From the NCBI RefSeq assembly GCF_001401755.1, contig NZ_KQ474100.1, forward strand, positions 64,884-128,883: a stretch of 64,000 bases of DNA, in the 5' to 3' direction. Shown one piece after another: positions 15,497 through 24,671 of the stretch. This stretch comes from Aquimarina longa SW024. GTDB lineage: Bacteria; Bacteroidota; Bacteroidia; Flavobacteriales; Flavobacteriaceae. Under the pieces are notes generated by a model that saw nothing but the letters and a program-made list of their open reading frames with translations, was not told where the DNA came from and made no database searches. The first letter of the stretch is position 1. Every line of letters begins with the position of its first letter. The position numbers were made by a program, and so were the translations under genes.

Positions 15497-16060
15497 ATGG
15501 AAGAACTGATACAATTAGATAAAGACCTTTTTTTATATCTTAATAATTTAGGAATACCAGCGTGGGATGGATTCTGGTTGTTTATGACCGAAAAATTGTA
15601 TCAAATACCACTTTATGCGGTATTATTATTCTTTTTTTATAAATATTTTGGAATCAGAGGTACTATCATTACTCTAATTACCGTAGCATTATTAATCACT
15701 GCTACAGACCAATTATCTAATCTGTTTAAAAATGTATTATTTATGAGACCTAGACCTTGTAGAGCTCTTGGTGTAGCTGACTTTACTCGTTTTATAGCAG
15801 AGCGCTGTGGGAGACATGGATATTTTTCTGGTCATGCAGCAAGCTCTATGGCATTAGCTTTTTTTACAGGTTTAACGTTACGCAAACATCTAAAATATAT
15901 TTTTCCTTTTATGGTAGTATGGTCTATCGTCGTAAGTTATAGTAGAATCTATATAGGAGTGCATTATCCCGGAGATATTATTACTGGTATGATAATCGGT
16001 GTTTTATTAGGATTTGGAGCTTATAAATTACATACATTCCTTGTAAAAAAATACGGATAG
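15497..16060 (+). CDS. PAP2-family membrane phosphatase
   Basis: 187 residues with about five membrane helices. The three phosphatase motifs are present in order: KNVLFMRPRP (KxxxxxxRP), GYFSGHAASS (SGH) and SRIYIGVHYPGDI (SRxxxxxHxxxD). It probably dephosphorylates undecaprenyl diphosphate or another lipid phosphate at the outer face of the inner membrane. In Bacteroidota such enzymes supply lipid carrier for peptidoglycan or act on lipid A, and the sequence does not decide between them. It shares an operon with the preceding 75-residue gene. Confidence 0.85.
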   Translation: MEELIQLDKDLFLYLNNLGIPAWDGFWLFMTEKLYQIPLYAVLLFFFYKYFGIRGTIITLITVALLITATDQLSNLFKNVLFMRPRPCRALGVADFTRFIAERCGRHGYFSGHAASSMALAFFTGLTLRKHLKYIFPFMVVWSIVVSYSRIYIGVHYPGDIITGMIIGVLLGFGAYKLHTFLVKKYG

Positions 16061-16713
16061 GTATTTTGTGGTAAGAAGGTGATACTAGCCTAAACTTTAA
16101 AAAAATCATATGTAATCAGCCCCTTTTTTTTGTTATACATCTCTAAAAAAAATAGAGGTATAGCTTCCTCTACACGATATTTATATTTGATAACTCATTT
16201 AGGTAAAGAGTAATTCAAAATCTTCAATTAATAAATAAGAAGTTATTAGTAAAGTTATTTTTTAAACAAAAACACTTTTCTTAAATTAAAAAGACTACCG
16301 TTTTATATATAAACTTTATTTAACCTTTTTGATTTAATCAATCTAATAAATTATGTTTTTTATTCTTATAAAAAAATGGCATAAGAAGGGGGTTGATGAT
16401 TTAGCATAAGACTATAAAAGTAAAATAAGAACTATACTGTTTTTATATATAAAAATCATACTATATTGTTTTAAAGTAAAAATAACTGCTTTTTAACAAG
16501 TAAAAAATTGAAAAAAATAATTGATTATTAAAGTTGATTTTATATTCGTTTCATTTTTTTTAAGTAGACTTGTAATACATTCTCAGTGAAATGATTCTTA
16601 CTCAATTAAAAATAACTTGAGGTTATTGTATATGATGTATAAGACCTCAAGATTTATGATAAGGATACTATTTTTTGATATCATATATACATTTACATTA
16701 AAACCTAAAAGTT
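16061..16713. other. 653-base AT-rich intergenic region
   Basis: There is no convincing open frame on either strand. It contains a lone TAnnTTTG match (16182-16189), far from the next gene, which could start a non-coding transcript or the long leader of the 16714 gene. There are several A/T runs and no strong hairpin. I see nothing else supportable. Confidence 0.5.
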
Positions 16714-17007
16714 ATGAGAAGAGTAATTGTTGATTATAAAAAGCTGAATAAAAGAATTTTAAACCTCTTGGTAGAGAAGTTTCCTGATGGATATGATGAT
16801 AAAGACATCATTTCGTTTAAAAACCAGTATAATGAAGTTATTGAAGCGGTAGAGGTAAGAACAGAAGAAACTATATATCTAGTAAAAATTAGTAAACGTT
16901 TATCTGATACTATGCAAAGTTTTGAAGAAGAGGAGGAGGAGACTAATACTATGAATTCAATTTCAGAAACAGAGCATAAAGATAAAGTGTTAGATATGGA
17001 TAGTTAA
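16714..17007 (+). CDS. Conserved 97-residue cytosolic protein of unknown function
   Basis: 97 residues: MRRVIVDYKKLNKRILNLLV, then EKFPDGYDDKDIISFKNQ, EAVEVRTEETIYLVKIS and an acidic low-complexity tail with EEEEEE. The pattern (VDYKKL...FPDGYDD.DI..F) is one I associate with a small conserved Bacteroidota family without known role. It stands alone in a gene-poor stretch. Confidence 0.75.
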   Translation: MRRVIVDYKKLNKRILNLLVEKFPDGYDDKDIISFKNQYNEVIEAVEVRTEETIYLVKISKRLSDTMQSFEEEEEETNTMNSISETEHKDKVLDMDS

Positions 17008-17316
17008 AATATCTAGAGTATTTAGTTTTTGTTTTAGGATTATAAGCTAAAAGTGTTTTTTACAAGAAGAAGAAGATACAGGTAATACTTGTTTTTATAA
17101 CTATGTTTTTGATTTTTTATTATTATAAGAGATATATTCCAGAATTTAATTAATAAACTTATCATTGTTCTATAAGAAATTATTTTTTTAACATTTTATT
17201 TAGATATATTTATATATTTGACGTGTTAAAAAAATGATTTAATTAAATTCCCAGATTTATGATTGAATTGTAAAAGAGTTTACTATATCAATTAGATTAT
17301 CTGGTAAAATATATAA
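17008..17316. other. 309-base intergenic region with one promoter-like core
   Basis: AT-rich with no open frame. TATATTTG at 17213-17220 matches TAnnTTTG and could serve the PagL-like gene about 97 bases downstream. Nothing else stands out. Confidence 0.4.
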
Positions 17317-18573
17317 ATGACACAACTGTATTGTTACCTGCTTCTGTTTTTTATTGGAATACAACTAAGAGGGCAGACATCTAATGAAGATCATAAAACT
17401 TCGTTTTTTATTACACCAGAAGTTTTATTAGGAAAAACAACAGAACCTAATACTGGTTTTCCAAAGACTAAACTATTAAAATCTATTTTTATAAGTATTG
17501 GAGCTTATAATAAAGCAATTGATAAGCAGTGGGCTTCTAGACTAGGATACCCAAAAACAGGGATTTCATTAGGGATAACCGATTTTGGAAACAAAGAAAA
17601 AGTAGGTAGAGCATATGCGTTAATGCCTTTCGTTGAAATAGGGTTGTTTTCTAGAAGAACGAATAAATGGCATCTTAATATGGGGTTTGGAGGTTCCTAT
17701 ATCGATACAAAATACCATCCAGAAACCAATCCTTTTAATAAAGCAATTACCACAAGTTTTAATTGGTCGTTTAAATCTTTTTTGTACTATGATGTACTGA
17801 GTTGTAAACCAATAAAATGGCGACTAGGATTAGGATATGGACATTATTCTAATGGGCATACAAAACTTCCTAATCAAGGGTTAAATTCTTTTATGATTAG
17901 TGCATCAGCTTCTATAGGAGAACAAGAAGAGAGTTCTACAGAAGATTTTATTGCATTAAAAAAAGAACGTACCAAATCATCACAAACTTATTTTTCATTT
18001 CGTAGCGGAATAGGTCAAAATGTTCTTTCAGAAACCTTTAATTCTAAAAAAGAAGTATACTCTGTCGCATTTTCTGTAGGTAAAGTGGTACATAAGATTT
18101 TTAAATTTGGAGTAGGTTTTTATGGTAGATTTTATGAACATTATTATGATCATATAAAGAATAATGAAGAATTGATAGATGATCAAGTATCTTTTTTTAA
18201 AGAAAAACCTTTTGTTTATGCTAGTAATTATGGTTTTTTTTCTACCGCAGAAATTTTTATAGGTCATGTAGGAGTTGAATTTGATTTAGGTCTTAATATT
18301 CACAAACCGTTTTATAAAATTGATTGGCAGCTTACTCAGGGTAAAACATACAATAACACATATACTTTAGGAGAATTAGATTGGTATTACGAAGTGAAAC
18401 GAACAATATCAAGTAGACTTAGTGTTAAATATTATTTATTTAACGCTCATCATACTCATAAAAACAACTTTTTTTTAGGGGCAAGCATCAATGCTAACTT
18501 AGGACAGGCAGATTTTTCTGAACTTAGTTTAGGATATGTATATCGTTTTAAATATAAGAAAAAGAAGAAGTAA
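17317..18573 (+). CDS. PagL-like outer-membrane acyloxyacyl hydrolase with extra barrel-like domain
   Basis: 418 residues with a signal peptide (1-19, ending IQLRGQ). Residues about 30-205 resemble lipid A 3-O-deacylase: the signature WRLGLGYGHYSNGHTKLPNQ followed by GLNSF contains the His-Ser pair (HYSN) of the PagL active site on the last strands of an eight-stranded barrel. PagL proteins are usually 170-200 residues. Here about 210 further residues rich in alternating aromatic strands follow, ending in LGYVYRFKYKKKKK, suggesting a second barrel or a bigger one. It probably edits or cleaves acylated envelope lipids at the outer membrane. The activity of the second half is unknown. Confidence 0.7.
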   Translation: MTQLYCYLLLFFIGIQLRGQTSNEDHKTSFFITPEVLLGKTTEPNTGFPKTKLLKSIFISIGAYNKAIDKQWASRLGYPKTGISLGITDFGNKEKVGRAYALMPFVEIGLFSRRTNKWHLNMGFGGSYIDTKYHPETNPFNKAITTSFNWSFKSFLYYDVLSCKPIKWRLGLGYGHYSNGHTKLPNQGLNSFMISASASIGEQEESSTEDFIALKKERTKSSQTYFSFRSGIGQNVLSETFNSKKEVYSVAFSVGKVVHKIFKFGVGFYGRFYEHYYDHIKNNEELIDDQVSFFKEKPFVYASNYGFFSTAEIFIGHVGVEFDLGLNIHKPFYKIDWQLTQGKTYNNTYTLGELDWYYEVKRTISSRLSVKYYLFNAHHTHKNNFFLGASINANLGQADFSELSLGYVYRFKYKKKKK

Positions 18574-18588
18574 GTTTTTGAGTCATAG

Positions 18589-19629
18589 TTATCCTAGATC
18601 ATCTTTACTAATTTCTAATAAATATTTTGCAGCAGTAAAAGGTGTGATTTTATGTTTTTGTACAGCATCAATTTGCGAAGCTAGCTTATCTTTTACTTTT
18701 ATATTATTATAAAATGATGTTTTTAATTGCTCTTCTATAGTTTGTAAGAGCCAAAATTTATTTTGTTGAGTTCTATTTTTTTCAAAAAAACCATTTGTAG
18801 AAGTAATCTCTAGGTATTTTAGAATTAATTTCCAGACATCTTCAATACCAGTATTCTCCATAGCACTACAAGTTAATACTTTTGGAGTCCAACTACTCTG
18901 AGCAAGTGGATATAAATGAAGAGCTTTTGTGAACTGGTTTTTAGCTTTTTGTGCAGGAATAAAATTATCTCCATCAGCTTTATTAATAACCAAGGCATCA
19001 GCCATTTCAATAATACCTCTTTTTATTCCTTGTAATTCATCCCCAGCTCCTGCTAATTTTAGTAATAAAAAAAAGTCAACCATACTATGTACTGCTGTCT
19101 CACTTTGTCCTACACCTACAGTTTCGATAATGATAACATCATACCCTGCAGCTTCACAAAGAATAATAGATTCTCTAGTTTTTTGGGCTACCCCTCCCAG
19201 AGATTTACCAGAAGGAGAAGGGCGAATAAAAGCATCATTAGACCGTACTAGAGATTCCATTCTGGTTTTGTCACCTAAAATACTACCATGTGATATACTA
19301 CTACTAGGATCGATTGCTAGGATAGCAACTTTTTTTCCTTTTTGTAATAATAAATTTCCTAGAGCTTCAATAAAAGTACTTTTACCTACTCCCGGAACTC
19401 CAGTAATTCCTATTCTTACAGAGTTATTAGCATGTGGGAGGCACATTTCAACAAGTTGTTGCGCTTTTTCAGAATGATCATATTGAGTGCTCTCTATTAA
19501 TGTAATTCCTTTACTTAAAGCAGCAGTATCTTTAGCAATGATTGCTTTAAACATAGTATCGACTGAAACTATTTTCTGTTGTAGTTTTTTAAATCGATCA
19601 ATTGCTTTACTATTAGTATTTGAAATCAC
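18589..19629 (-). CDS. meaB: Methylmalonyl-CoA mutase-associated GTPase MeaB
   Basis: About 346 residues. G1 P-loop GVPGVGKSTFIEALG, then AIDPSSSISHGSILGDKTRM, RPSPSGKSLGGVAQKT, the metal-site ETVGVGQSE and the G4 motif NKADGDN mark MeaB (G3E family; formerly ArgK). It gates cobalamin loading and protects adenosylcobalamin-dependent methylmalonyl-CoA mutase, which is not in the window. The corrinoid adenosyltransferase at 31.9-32.5 kb belongs to the same pathway. The start is a GTG at 19629; the frame stays open upstream without an ATG, so a non-ATG start is required. It converges with the PagL-like gene, leaving 15 bases between the stops. Confidence 0.92.
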   Translation of the reverse strand: MISNTNSKAIDRFKKLQQKIVSVDTMFKAIIAKDTAALSKGITLIESTQYDHSEKAQQLVEMCLPHANNSVRIGITGVPGVGKSTFIEALGNLLLQKGKKVAILAIDPSSSISHGSILGDKTRMESLVRSNDAFIRPSPSGKSLGGVAQKTRESIILCEAAGYDVIIIETVGVGQSETAVHSMVDFFLLLKLAGAGDELQGIKRGIIEMADALVINKADGDNFIPAQKAKNQFTKALHLYPLAQSSWTPKVLTCSAMENTGIEDVWKLILKYLEITSTNGFFEKNRTQQNKFWLLQTIEEQLKTSFYNNIKVKDKLASQIDAVQKHKITPFTAAKYLLEISKDDLG

Positions 19630-19761
19630 TTTAAAAAAAGAATTAATATGTTTGATAGACTTTTTGGCACAGAATGGTTTTATGACAAAGTTATAAATTC
19701 ATTTTAGAACCCTAAAATTAATAAGGAGTTCTTATTCTTATGAAGTATATTAAAAAGAGAA

Positions 19762-20316
19762 TTATACTTTTATTGGAACTGCGATTGCTGTTCTATCCCA
19801 AGCAAGGTATAATATGGTAAAGTTATTTGCATTTTCAAAATAAATCGAAAATTGTTCTACCACATTTAGTAGAGGTTGTACAGGGACTTCTATAATAAGA
19901 GTATCATATAAAGGATCTCGTTTTGCTGTACCATCCATATGAACACCCCAATTATAGTGTTTACTATTAAAAATTACTTTCCATGACTTAGAGTTTGGGA
20001 TTGTCCATAGGGTATAAGTGCCAGATTTAATAGGAGTTCCATCGATGATGATATCTTTATCAGTTGTAAATGTAGTAGCCTCATTAGCTCCAGTTCTCCA
20101 TACTTTATTATAAGGAATTAATTCTCCAAAAATTACTCTTTCTTTTTTATATGGTCGATTATAAAATATACTGAAGGTTGCATCTTTTACGGTATGGGAG
20201 ATTGTTTGTTCAGGACTATGTTTTTTTGTGTTTTGTTTTATAAGATACATACCAGTTATTCCTGTTATTATTAATCCCAATACAATAAACAGTATATGCT
20301 TTAAAAGTTTTGACAT
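19762..20316 (-). CDS. DUF2911-family envelope protein
   Basis: 184 residues with an N-terminal membrane anchor or signal (about 8-26, ILFIVLGLIITGITGMYLI). The DUF2911 body shows SIFYNRPYKKERVIFGELIP, WRTGANEATTF, IKSGTYTLWTIPNSKSW and the end segment LAWDRTAIAVPI. The family is common and secreted in Bacteroidota. Its function is unknown; a small beta-sandwich is expected. It is transcribed alone, on the same strand as meaB. Confidence 0.85.
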   Translation of the reverse strand: MSKLLKHILFIVLGLIITGITGMYLIKQNTKKHSPEQTISHTVKDATFSIFYNRPYKKERVIFGELIPYNKVWRTGANEATTFTTDKDIIIDGTPIKSGTYTLWTIPNSKSWKVIFNSKHYNWGVHMDGTAKRDPLYDTLIIEVPVQPLLNVVEQFSIYFENANNFTILYLAWDRTAIAVPIKV

Positions 20317-20617
20317 GATGCTTTTTGATTTTAAATATAATTCTTTTACTGTTTAAACATATGGTTATTAAGTTCTAAATAAGAAAAAATGCTTTAAAAC
20401 TGTTATGATATTATATGTTATGTCATTAAAACGGTACAAAAAGTAATATAATTCATTGAATGACTTAATGTTAATTGTTTAGTAATCAGTTTTTTTATAG
20501 CCTGAATAAAGTTTTTATCTATAATTTTGCAACATAAAGTATCTGTTTTCGTCTTTTTAGATGAATACAATTTAATACTATTTTTGAATAATAATCATTA
20601 ACCAAAAGTAAAGAAGT
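20317..20617. other. 301-base divergent intergenic region
   Basis: It separates the DUF2911 gene (minus) from the sigma-factor operon (plus). The plus-strand promoter core is at 20522-20529. No clear promoter is visible for the minus gene, and there is no small open frame of note. Confidence 0.5.
20522..20529 (+). promoter_or_regulatory. -7 element for the first ECF sigma operon
   Basis: TAATTTTG matches TAnnTTTG, 88 bases before the sigma-factor start. This housekeeping-type core suggests basal expression; an autoregulatory ECF promoter is not recognisable by eye. Confidence 0.5.
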
Positions 20618-21163
20618 TTGTTACAAAGCGAGCTAATAGAACAATGTAGGACTAACGATCGTAGAGCGCAGATGAAACTCTATAATAAATACTGTGATGG
20701 TATGTATTATGTAGCATTACGTTTTCTTAAAGATCCATTTGAAGCAGAAGAAGCTATGCAAGAATCTTTTATTAAAGCATTTACAAGACTTCATCAATTT
20801 ACTGGAGATGTTACTTTTGGAGCTTGGCTTAAGCGGATTGTAATTAATAAAAGTATTGATATGTTAAAGGCAAAGAAGATGAATATGGTAGCGATTAATG
20901 AGCAGGTTATGACTACAGTAGAGGAGCAAAATGATTGGTCAGTATCTGATTCTGTTACCGTAGATGAAGTGAAAAAAGCTATCGAAACATTACCCGAAAA
21001 ATATAAATATGCAGTCATGTTATTTTTGATAGAAGGGTATGATCATAACGAAATCAGTGAGATATTAAATATTACTCCCGTTTCATCAAGAACATTAGTA
21101 CATAGAGGGAAAAAGCAGTTACAAGAACAATTAAAACATTTGAGAGATGGCACAGGATATTAG
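20618..21163 (+). CDS. ECF RNA polymerase sigma factor
   Basis: 181 residues. Region 2 is DGMYYVALRFLKDPFEAEEA with MQESFIKAF; region 4 is LPEKYKYAVMLFLIEGYDHN and EISEILNITPVSSRTLVHRG, the recognition helix. There is no extracytoplasmic part. The start is TTG at 20618, the only in-frame candidate that retains all of region 2, with a purine-rich AAAGTAAAGAAG just upstream; Met20 would cut the first helix. It is the first gene of a three-gene unit: the next gene overlaps it by 17 bases and encodes a membrane protein with anti-sigma layout. Confidence 0.88.
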   Translation: MLQSELIEQCRTNDRRAQMKLYNKYCDGMYYVALRFLKDPFEAEEAMQESFIKAFTRLHQFTGDVTFGAWLKRIVINKSIDMLKAKKMNMVAINEQVMTTVEEQNDWSVSDSVTVDEVKKAIETLPEKYKYAVMLFLIEGYDHNEISEILNITPVSSRTLVHRGKKQLQEQLKHLRDGTGY

Positions 21164-21755
21164 AGAACTGTTAAGACAGGATAAGCAAATTCCTTCAGAA
21201 CAGATAAGAGAAGGGCATCAACAACGGTTTTTGTCTAAGTTAGAAAAAGAATTGCCTAAGAAAACTAGGAGTTTTAATTATAAATGGATAAATATTGCAG
21301 CAAGTATCATTGTTATCTTTTCCATTTCATTAATCTCATATAATCAATTCGGGGGTAATAAACCTCAGGAAACAGAGGTTGTAGGTTTGGATAATAATGT
21401 AAAAAACTCTTCTGTAATACTAGCAAAACAGTCTTCATCTTTAGCAGAGATATCTCCCGAGTATGAAAAGGTAGAGAGTAGTATATTGACGAGTATAAAA
21501 TTTCAGCTATCAAAAATAACAATTGACGATACGAATAGAGAGTTAGTAGAAAGCTTTAAAGTTCGACTAGGTAATTTGGATAAAGAATATCAAAAACTTA
21601 ATAAAGAACTGATAGAAGTAGGTCCTAATGTACAAAGTATAGAGGCTATGATGGAGAATTTAACCATAAGATTATCTCTTTTAAATAGATTAAAAGATAA
21701 ATTAAAAGAATTAGAGCGTATTGAAAATGAAAATTACAATGAGATACAAGCTTAA
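21147..21755 (+). CDS. Putative anti-sigma factor (single-pass membrane protein)
   Basis: 202 residues: a short cytosolic N-terminus (MAQDIRELLRQD... QQRFLSKLEKELPK), one membrane helix near 50-66 (INIAASIIVIFSISLISYNQF), then a periplasmic region with a long predicted coiled coil (about 110-200, alternating K/E/L). Overlap with the sigma gene and this topology are typical of ECF anti-sigma regulators, although no zinc-binding HxxxCxxC motif is visible. Both neighbours overlap it, so all three proteins should be made together. Confidence 0.7.
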   Translation: MAQDIRELLRQDKQIPSEQIREGHQQRFLSKLEKELPKKTRSFNYKWINIAASIIVIFSISLISYNQFGGNKPQETEVVGLDNNVKNSSVILAKQSSSLAEISPEYEKVESSILTSIKFQLSKITIDDTNRELVESFKVRLGNLDKEYQKLNKELIEVGPNVQSIEAMMENLTIRLSLLNRLKDKLKELERIENENYNEIQA

Positions 21756-23133
21756 TATAATAACATTTAGTGTGTTATCCTGTATTGGTAGTATAGGGTT
21801 AAATGCTCAGGATAAACAAAATAAATTAAGCGAAAAATTGATGGTAAACAATGATGTTACCTTAACTCTTAATACAAGCCATACGAATATTATATTTGAA
21901 ACATGGAATAAAAATACAATAGCAGTAGAAGCTTATTTGGAAGGAAATCTTTCTGAAGAAAATAATAAACGTATTCTTGATAGTTGGCAAGTAAATGTAT
22001 TGGGAGATCAACAAAACGTTACTATTAATTCTTCTGCAGGTAATTTATGGGGAAAAAATGAAGCAAACTCTACTATTGCATTGAATAGAAGGAGTTTACA
22101 AGAGTTGAAGATGTTAGAACCTATGATTGTTAGTATGTTAGAACCTATTATGAAAAATATGGCTAAAAACCCTATGCCAAATGCTCTTACAGAAAACCAT
22201 TCTAATGTAAATTATAATAATGGTTCTTATAAAGAAGATAAAAAATATGTTCAGCAATGGGAAAGCCAAATACGAGAAAAATTTAAAGAAGATGCAGCTC
22301 TTGAAAAACAAAAATGGATAAAACAATTTGAAAATACTAATTCAGAGCAATTATCACCAGGGCAGATGAAGGTTCGCTTAGAGGCTTGGGGAGAGCAATA
22401 TGACAGACAAATGCAAGCATGGGCATCTCAATTGATAAAGGATGTTGGAAATCAACAACCAGGAATCACTAATATTACTGTTTATCGCAGATATAATACT
22501 ACTAATAAAATAAACGCAGATAATATCAGTAAGACTATAAAAATACGTATACCTAAGAGAGCTAATTTAAGACTTAATATTCGACATGGAAATATCCAAC
22601 TAGCAGAAATAGCCAATAATATTAAAGCTTCTTTATCTCATACTACGCTTTCTGCTAATATTATAGATGGGGATCAGACCTATATCAAATCTTCTTATTC
22701 TCCAGTCTCTGTTCGCCAATGGAATAATGGTAGATTAGTCGTAAACTATGTGAAAAATTGTAGAATACAGAAAGCTAAGAATCTTCTTGTTAATGCAGAC
22801 TCTAGTAATGTTTTTATTCAAGAGCTTAATGATAATGGAGCAATATCAGGAAGTTTTGGAGTCATTACTATAGCAAATCTAGGAGAGTCTTTTTCTACTT
22901 TAGATTTGGCAATCCAAAATAGTGATTTTAAGCTAAAGCTACCTAAAGCATCATTTAATTTATCTTATAATGGAGCACAAAGCGTAATTTCTTTGCCTGA
23001 AACTCTAGACATAAATACTAGAAATAATTTTGGAAATGTAGTGGTTAATGGGTTTCAAAATACTCGTAGTACTGATAAAATGATTACAATTAATGCTAAG
23101 TATAGTAAAGTTGTACTGAATAATAATAAATAA
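21727..23133 (+). CDS. Secreted DUF4097-like repeat protein of the sigma operon
   Basis: About 468 residues with a signal peptide (MRYKLNIITFSVLSCIGSIGLNAQ). It overlaps the anti-sigma gene by 29 bases from the ATG at 21727; ATG at 21739 is equally possible. After a charged, glutamine-rich middle (200-240) the C-terminal half consists of short beta strands repeating about every 20 residues (IKSSYSPVSVRQWNNGRL, VNADSSNVFIQELND), as in DUF4097/adhesin-like beta-helices. Position suggests an envelope sensor or the main target of the sigma factor. I cannot assign a biochemical function. Confidence 0.7.
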   Translation: MKITMRYKLNIITFSVLSCIGSIGLNAQDKQNKLSEKLMVNNDVTLTLNTSHTNIIFETWNKNTIAVEAYLEGNLSEENNKRILDSWQVNVLGDQQNVTINSSAGNLWGKNEANSTIALNRRSLQELKMLEPMIVSMLEPIMKNMAKNPMPNALTENHSNVNYNNGSYKEDKKYVQQWESQIREKFKEDAALEKQKWIKQFENTNSEQLSPGQMKVRLEAWGEQYDRQMQAWASQLIKDVGNQQPGITNITVYRRYNTTNKINADNISKTIKIRIPKRANLRLNIRHGNIQLAEIANNIKASLSHTTLSANIIDGDQTYIKSSYSPVSVRQWNNGRLVVNYVKNCRIQKAKNLLVNADSSNVFIQELNDNGAISGSFGVITIANLGESFSTLDLAIQNSDFKLKLPKASFNLSYNGAQSVISLPETLDINTRNNFGNVVVNGFQNTRSTDKMITINAKYSKVVLNNNK

Positions 23134-23524
23134 AGTTTTTTCATATTTAATATAGTGTTAGTTACAGAAAAACTCTATCAATAGATACGCTCTATCGGTA
23201 GGGTTTTTTTTCTTAACATTAATGTACTGCTAATTACTTTATAATAGATAACAGATGTAAGAATATAATAGGGTGTGTCCTTTAATCTGTCTAATTAGGT
23301 GTTTTATCTATGATTTTTTAGTTGTTTTATTTTTAAAAAACTAATAATCAGCTGATTAACATTAAATAAACACTTATTTAACGTTTTTTGTGTTTTTTAT
23401 CGAAAATTACTTTCATTTGATCTAAAAGTCTATTTTTTAGTTTTTTTAACTACAATTAAGTAATATCATTGTACGGTAAAACCATATCAATAAAGCAGTA
23501 ATCCTTTATTTTAATAAACAAGCA
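23134..23524. other. 391-base intergenic region with terminator
   Basis: The terminator of the sigma operon lies at the 5' end (23171-23212). The remainder is AT-rich with no open frame. No exact TAnnTTTG core is visible close to the next gene. Confidence 0.5.
23171..23212 (+). terminator. Intrinsic terminator after the sigma operon
   Basis: AACTCTATCAATAG pairs with CTATCGGTAGGGTT (allowing G-U pairs) and is followed by eight T residues. Confidence 0.7.
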
Positions 23525-24163
23525 ATGAAATCAATACTATATTTTTTTAGTTTATTTTTAGCCCTATCTACATATGCAAATGGTATAGATGATTCTTTAG
23601 AAGTAGAAAAAGAAGGACTTGTTGTTGTTGTTGTAAATTTTCAAGATGGAGATAAGATAAAATTGTTTGAGGTAGAAAGTGGTGATCATGTTTTATCTAA
23701 AACAAGAGGAGAGGTTGATCTTAGTTTTTTGCCAGTAGGTGCATATCTATTAGAGAATAGTGAAGGAGAATCTGTAATTATCGAAAGATTAGAAGAAGAT
23801 ATTAATATTACAGAAGCATTAGATAACGATTTTGTTATAGAAAATGATAGTGAAAGAATGTACATGCCAGCAGAGATTAATATTGAAAAAGAATACATTC
23901 ATTATTATGATAATGCAGAAACCAACCTTTTATCAATAACAAGAGAAGGAAATTTTATTACAGTAGATGATTTTGAAGAAGGTGATAAAATAAAATTATT
24001 CGAAGTAAAAAATACAGTACATGTGTTATCAAAAACAACAAATGTTGTAGACCTTAGTCAATTACCAGTAGGAGTATATGTTCTTGAAAATAATAAAGGA
24101 AAATCCGTTGTGATAGAAAAATTAGAAGAAGATAATACACAATACTCTGAAATAGTAGAGTAA
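23525..24163 (+). CDS. Secreted acidic protein made of two internal repeats
   Basis: 212 residues: signal peptide (MKSILYFFSLFLALSTYANG), then two copies of a module of about 55 residues joined by an acidic linker. Repeat 1 contains NFQDGDKIKLFEVESGDHVL, LSFLPVGAYLLENSEGES and VIIERLEED. Repeat 2 contains DFEEGDKIKLFEVKNTVHVL, LSQLPVGVYVLENNKGKS and VVIEKLEED. The LPVGVYVL turn recalls the LPAGxYxL strand of T9SS sorting domains, but here it is internal and doubled. Function unknown. It ends 40 bases before a strong terminator and is transcribed alone. Confidence 0.75.
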   Translation: MKSILYFFSLFLALSTYANGIDDSLEVEKEGLVVVVVNFQDGDKIKLFEVESGDHVLSKTRGEVDLSFLPVGAYLLENSEGESVIIERLEEDINITEALDNDFVIENDSERMYMPAEINIEKEYIHYYDNAETNLLSITREGNFITVDDFEEGDKIKLFEVKNTVHVLSKTTNVVDLSQLPVGVYVLENNKGKSVVIEKLEEDNTQYSEIVE

Positions 24164-24203
24164 ACTTAGGGGAATACAAAAAAAACATAAAGGTAAAAGA
24201 GCC

Positions 24204-24234
24204 AACCGTCTAAAGAATTTTAGACGGTTTTTTT
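24204..24234 (+). terminator. Intrinsic terminator after the two-repeat protein gene
   Basis: AACCGTCTAAA pairs perfectly with TTTAGACGGTT around a four-base loop, followed by a T run. Confidence 0.85.
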
Positions 24235-24563
24235 TATGCTATATTTTTACATCCTGAAAAAATGGGAGAAAATTTTTAAAATTTCTACCCTATGTATGAT
24301 AAATGATAATACGTATATATTTTGATAATTGAAGTATATCGATTATTACTAACCTGATGAAATAATCAATAAGATTTAAAATAGTATCAGAGACTGAAAT
24401 ATGAGGGTTAAATGAATTTTTTCCTAAATAATAATCTACTAAAATTCATATTTAAAATTATAAAAAGAATAACGTTGATAAACAGTTTTTTAATGTTTGG
24501 ACATATCTTTTTAAAAGCAATTATAAACTGATAAAAGTCATATTTCTTTAGTTTAATCTAAGA

Positions 24564-24571
24564 TACTTTTG
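24564..24571 (+). promoter_or_regulatory. -7 element upstream of the PilJ-domain gene
   Basis: TACTTTTG matches TAnnTTTG, 101 bases before the ATG at 24672. Confidence 0.5.
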
Positions 24572-24671
24572 TGACCTAATTGACGAAGTATATTTTAAAA
24601 TTTTATAGAATATAAACAGTTAACAAAAAAACCACAAATACAAATCTATATAAAACTTTAAAACCTATATA

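Larger units (their letters stand above)
24164..24671. other. 508-base intergenic region with terminator and promoter core
   Basis: The terminator is at 24204-24234. A promoter core lies at 24564-24571, giving the next gene a leader of about 95 bases. The middle holds no open frame and no obvious structure. Confidence 0.5.

Noticed and set aside
18929-19477. Plus-strand frame of 182 residues over meaB
   Set aside because: It is the mirror of a well-supported GTPase gene; its serine/proline-rich translation shows no domain.
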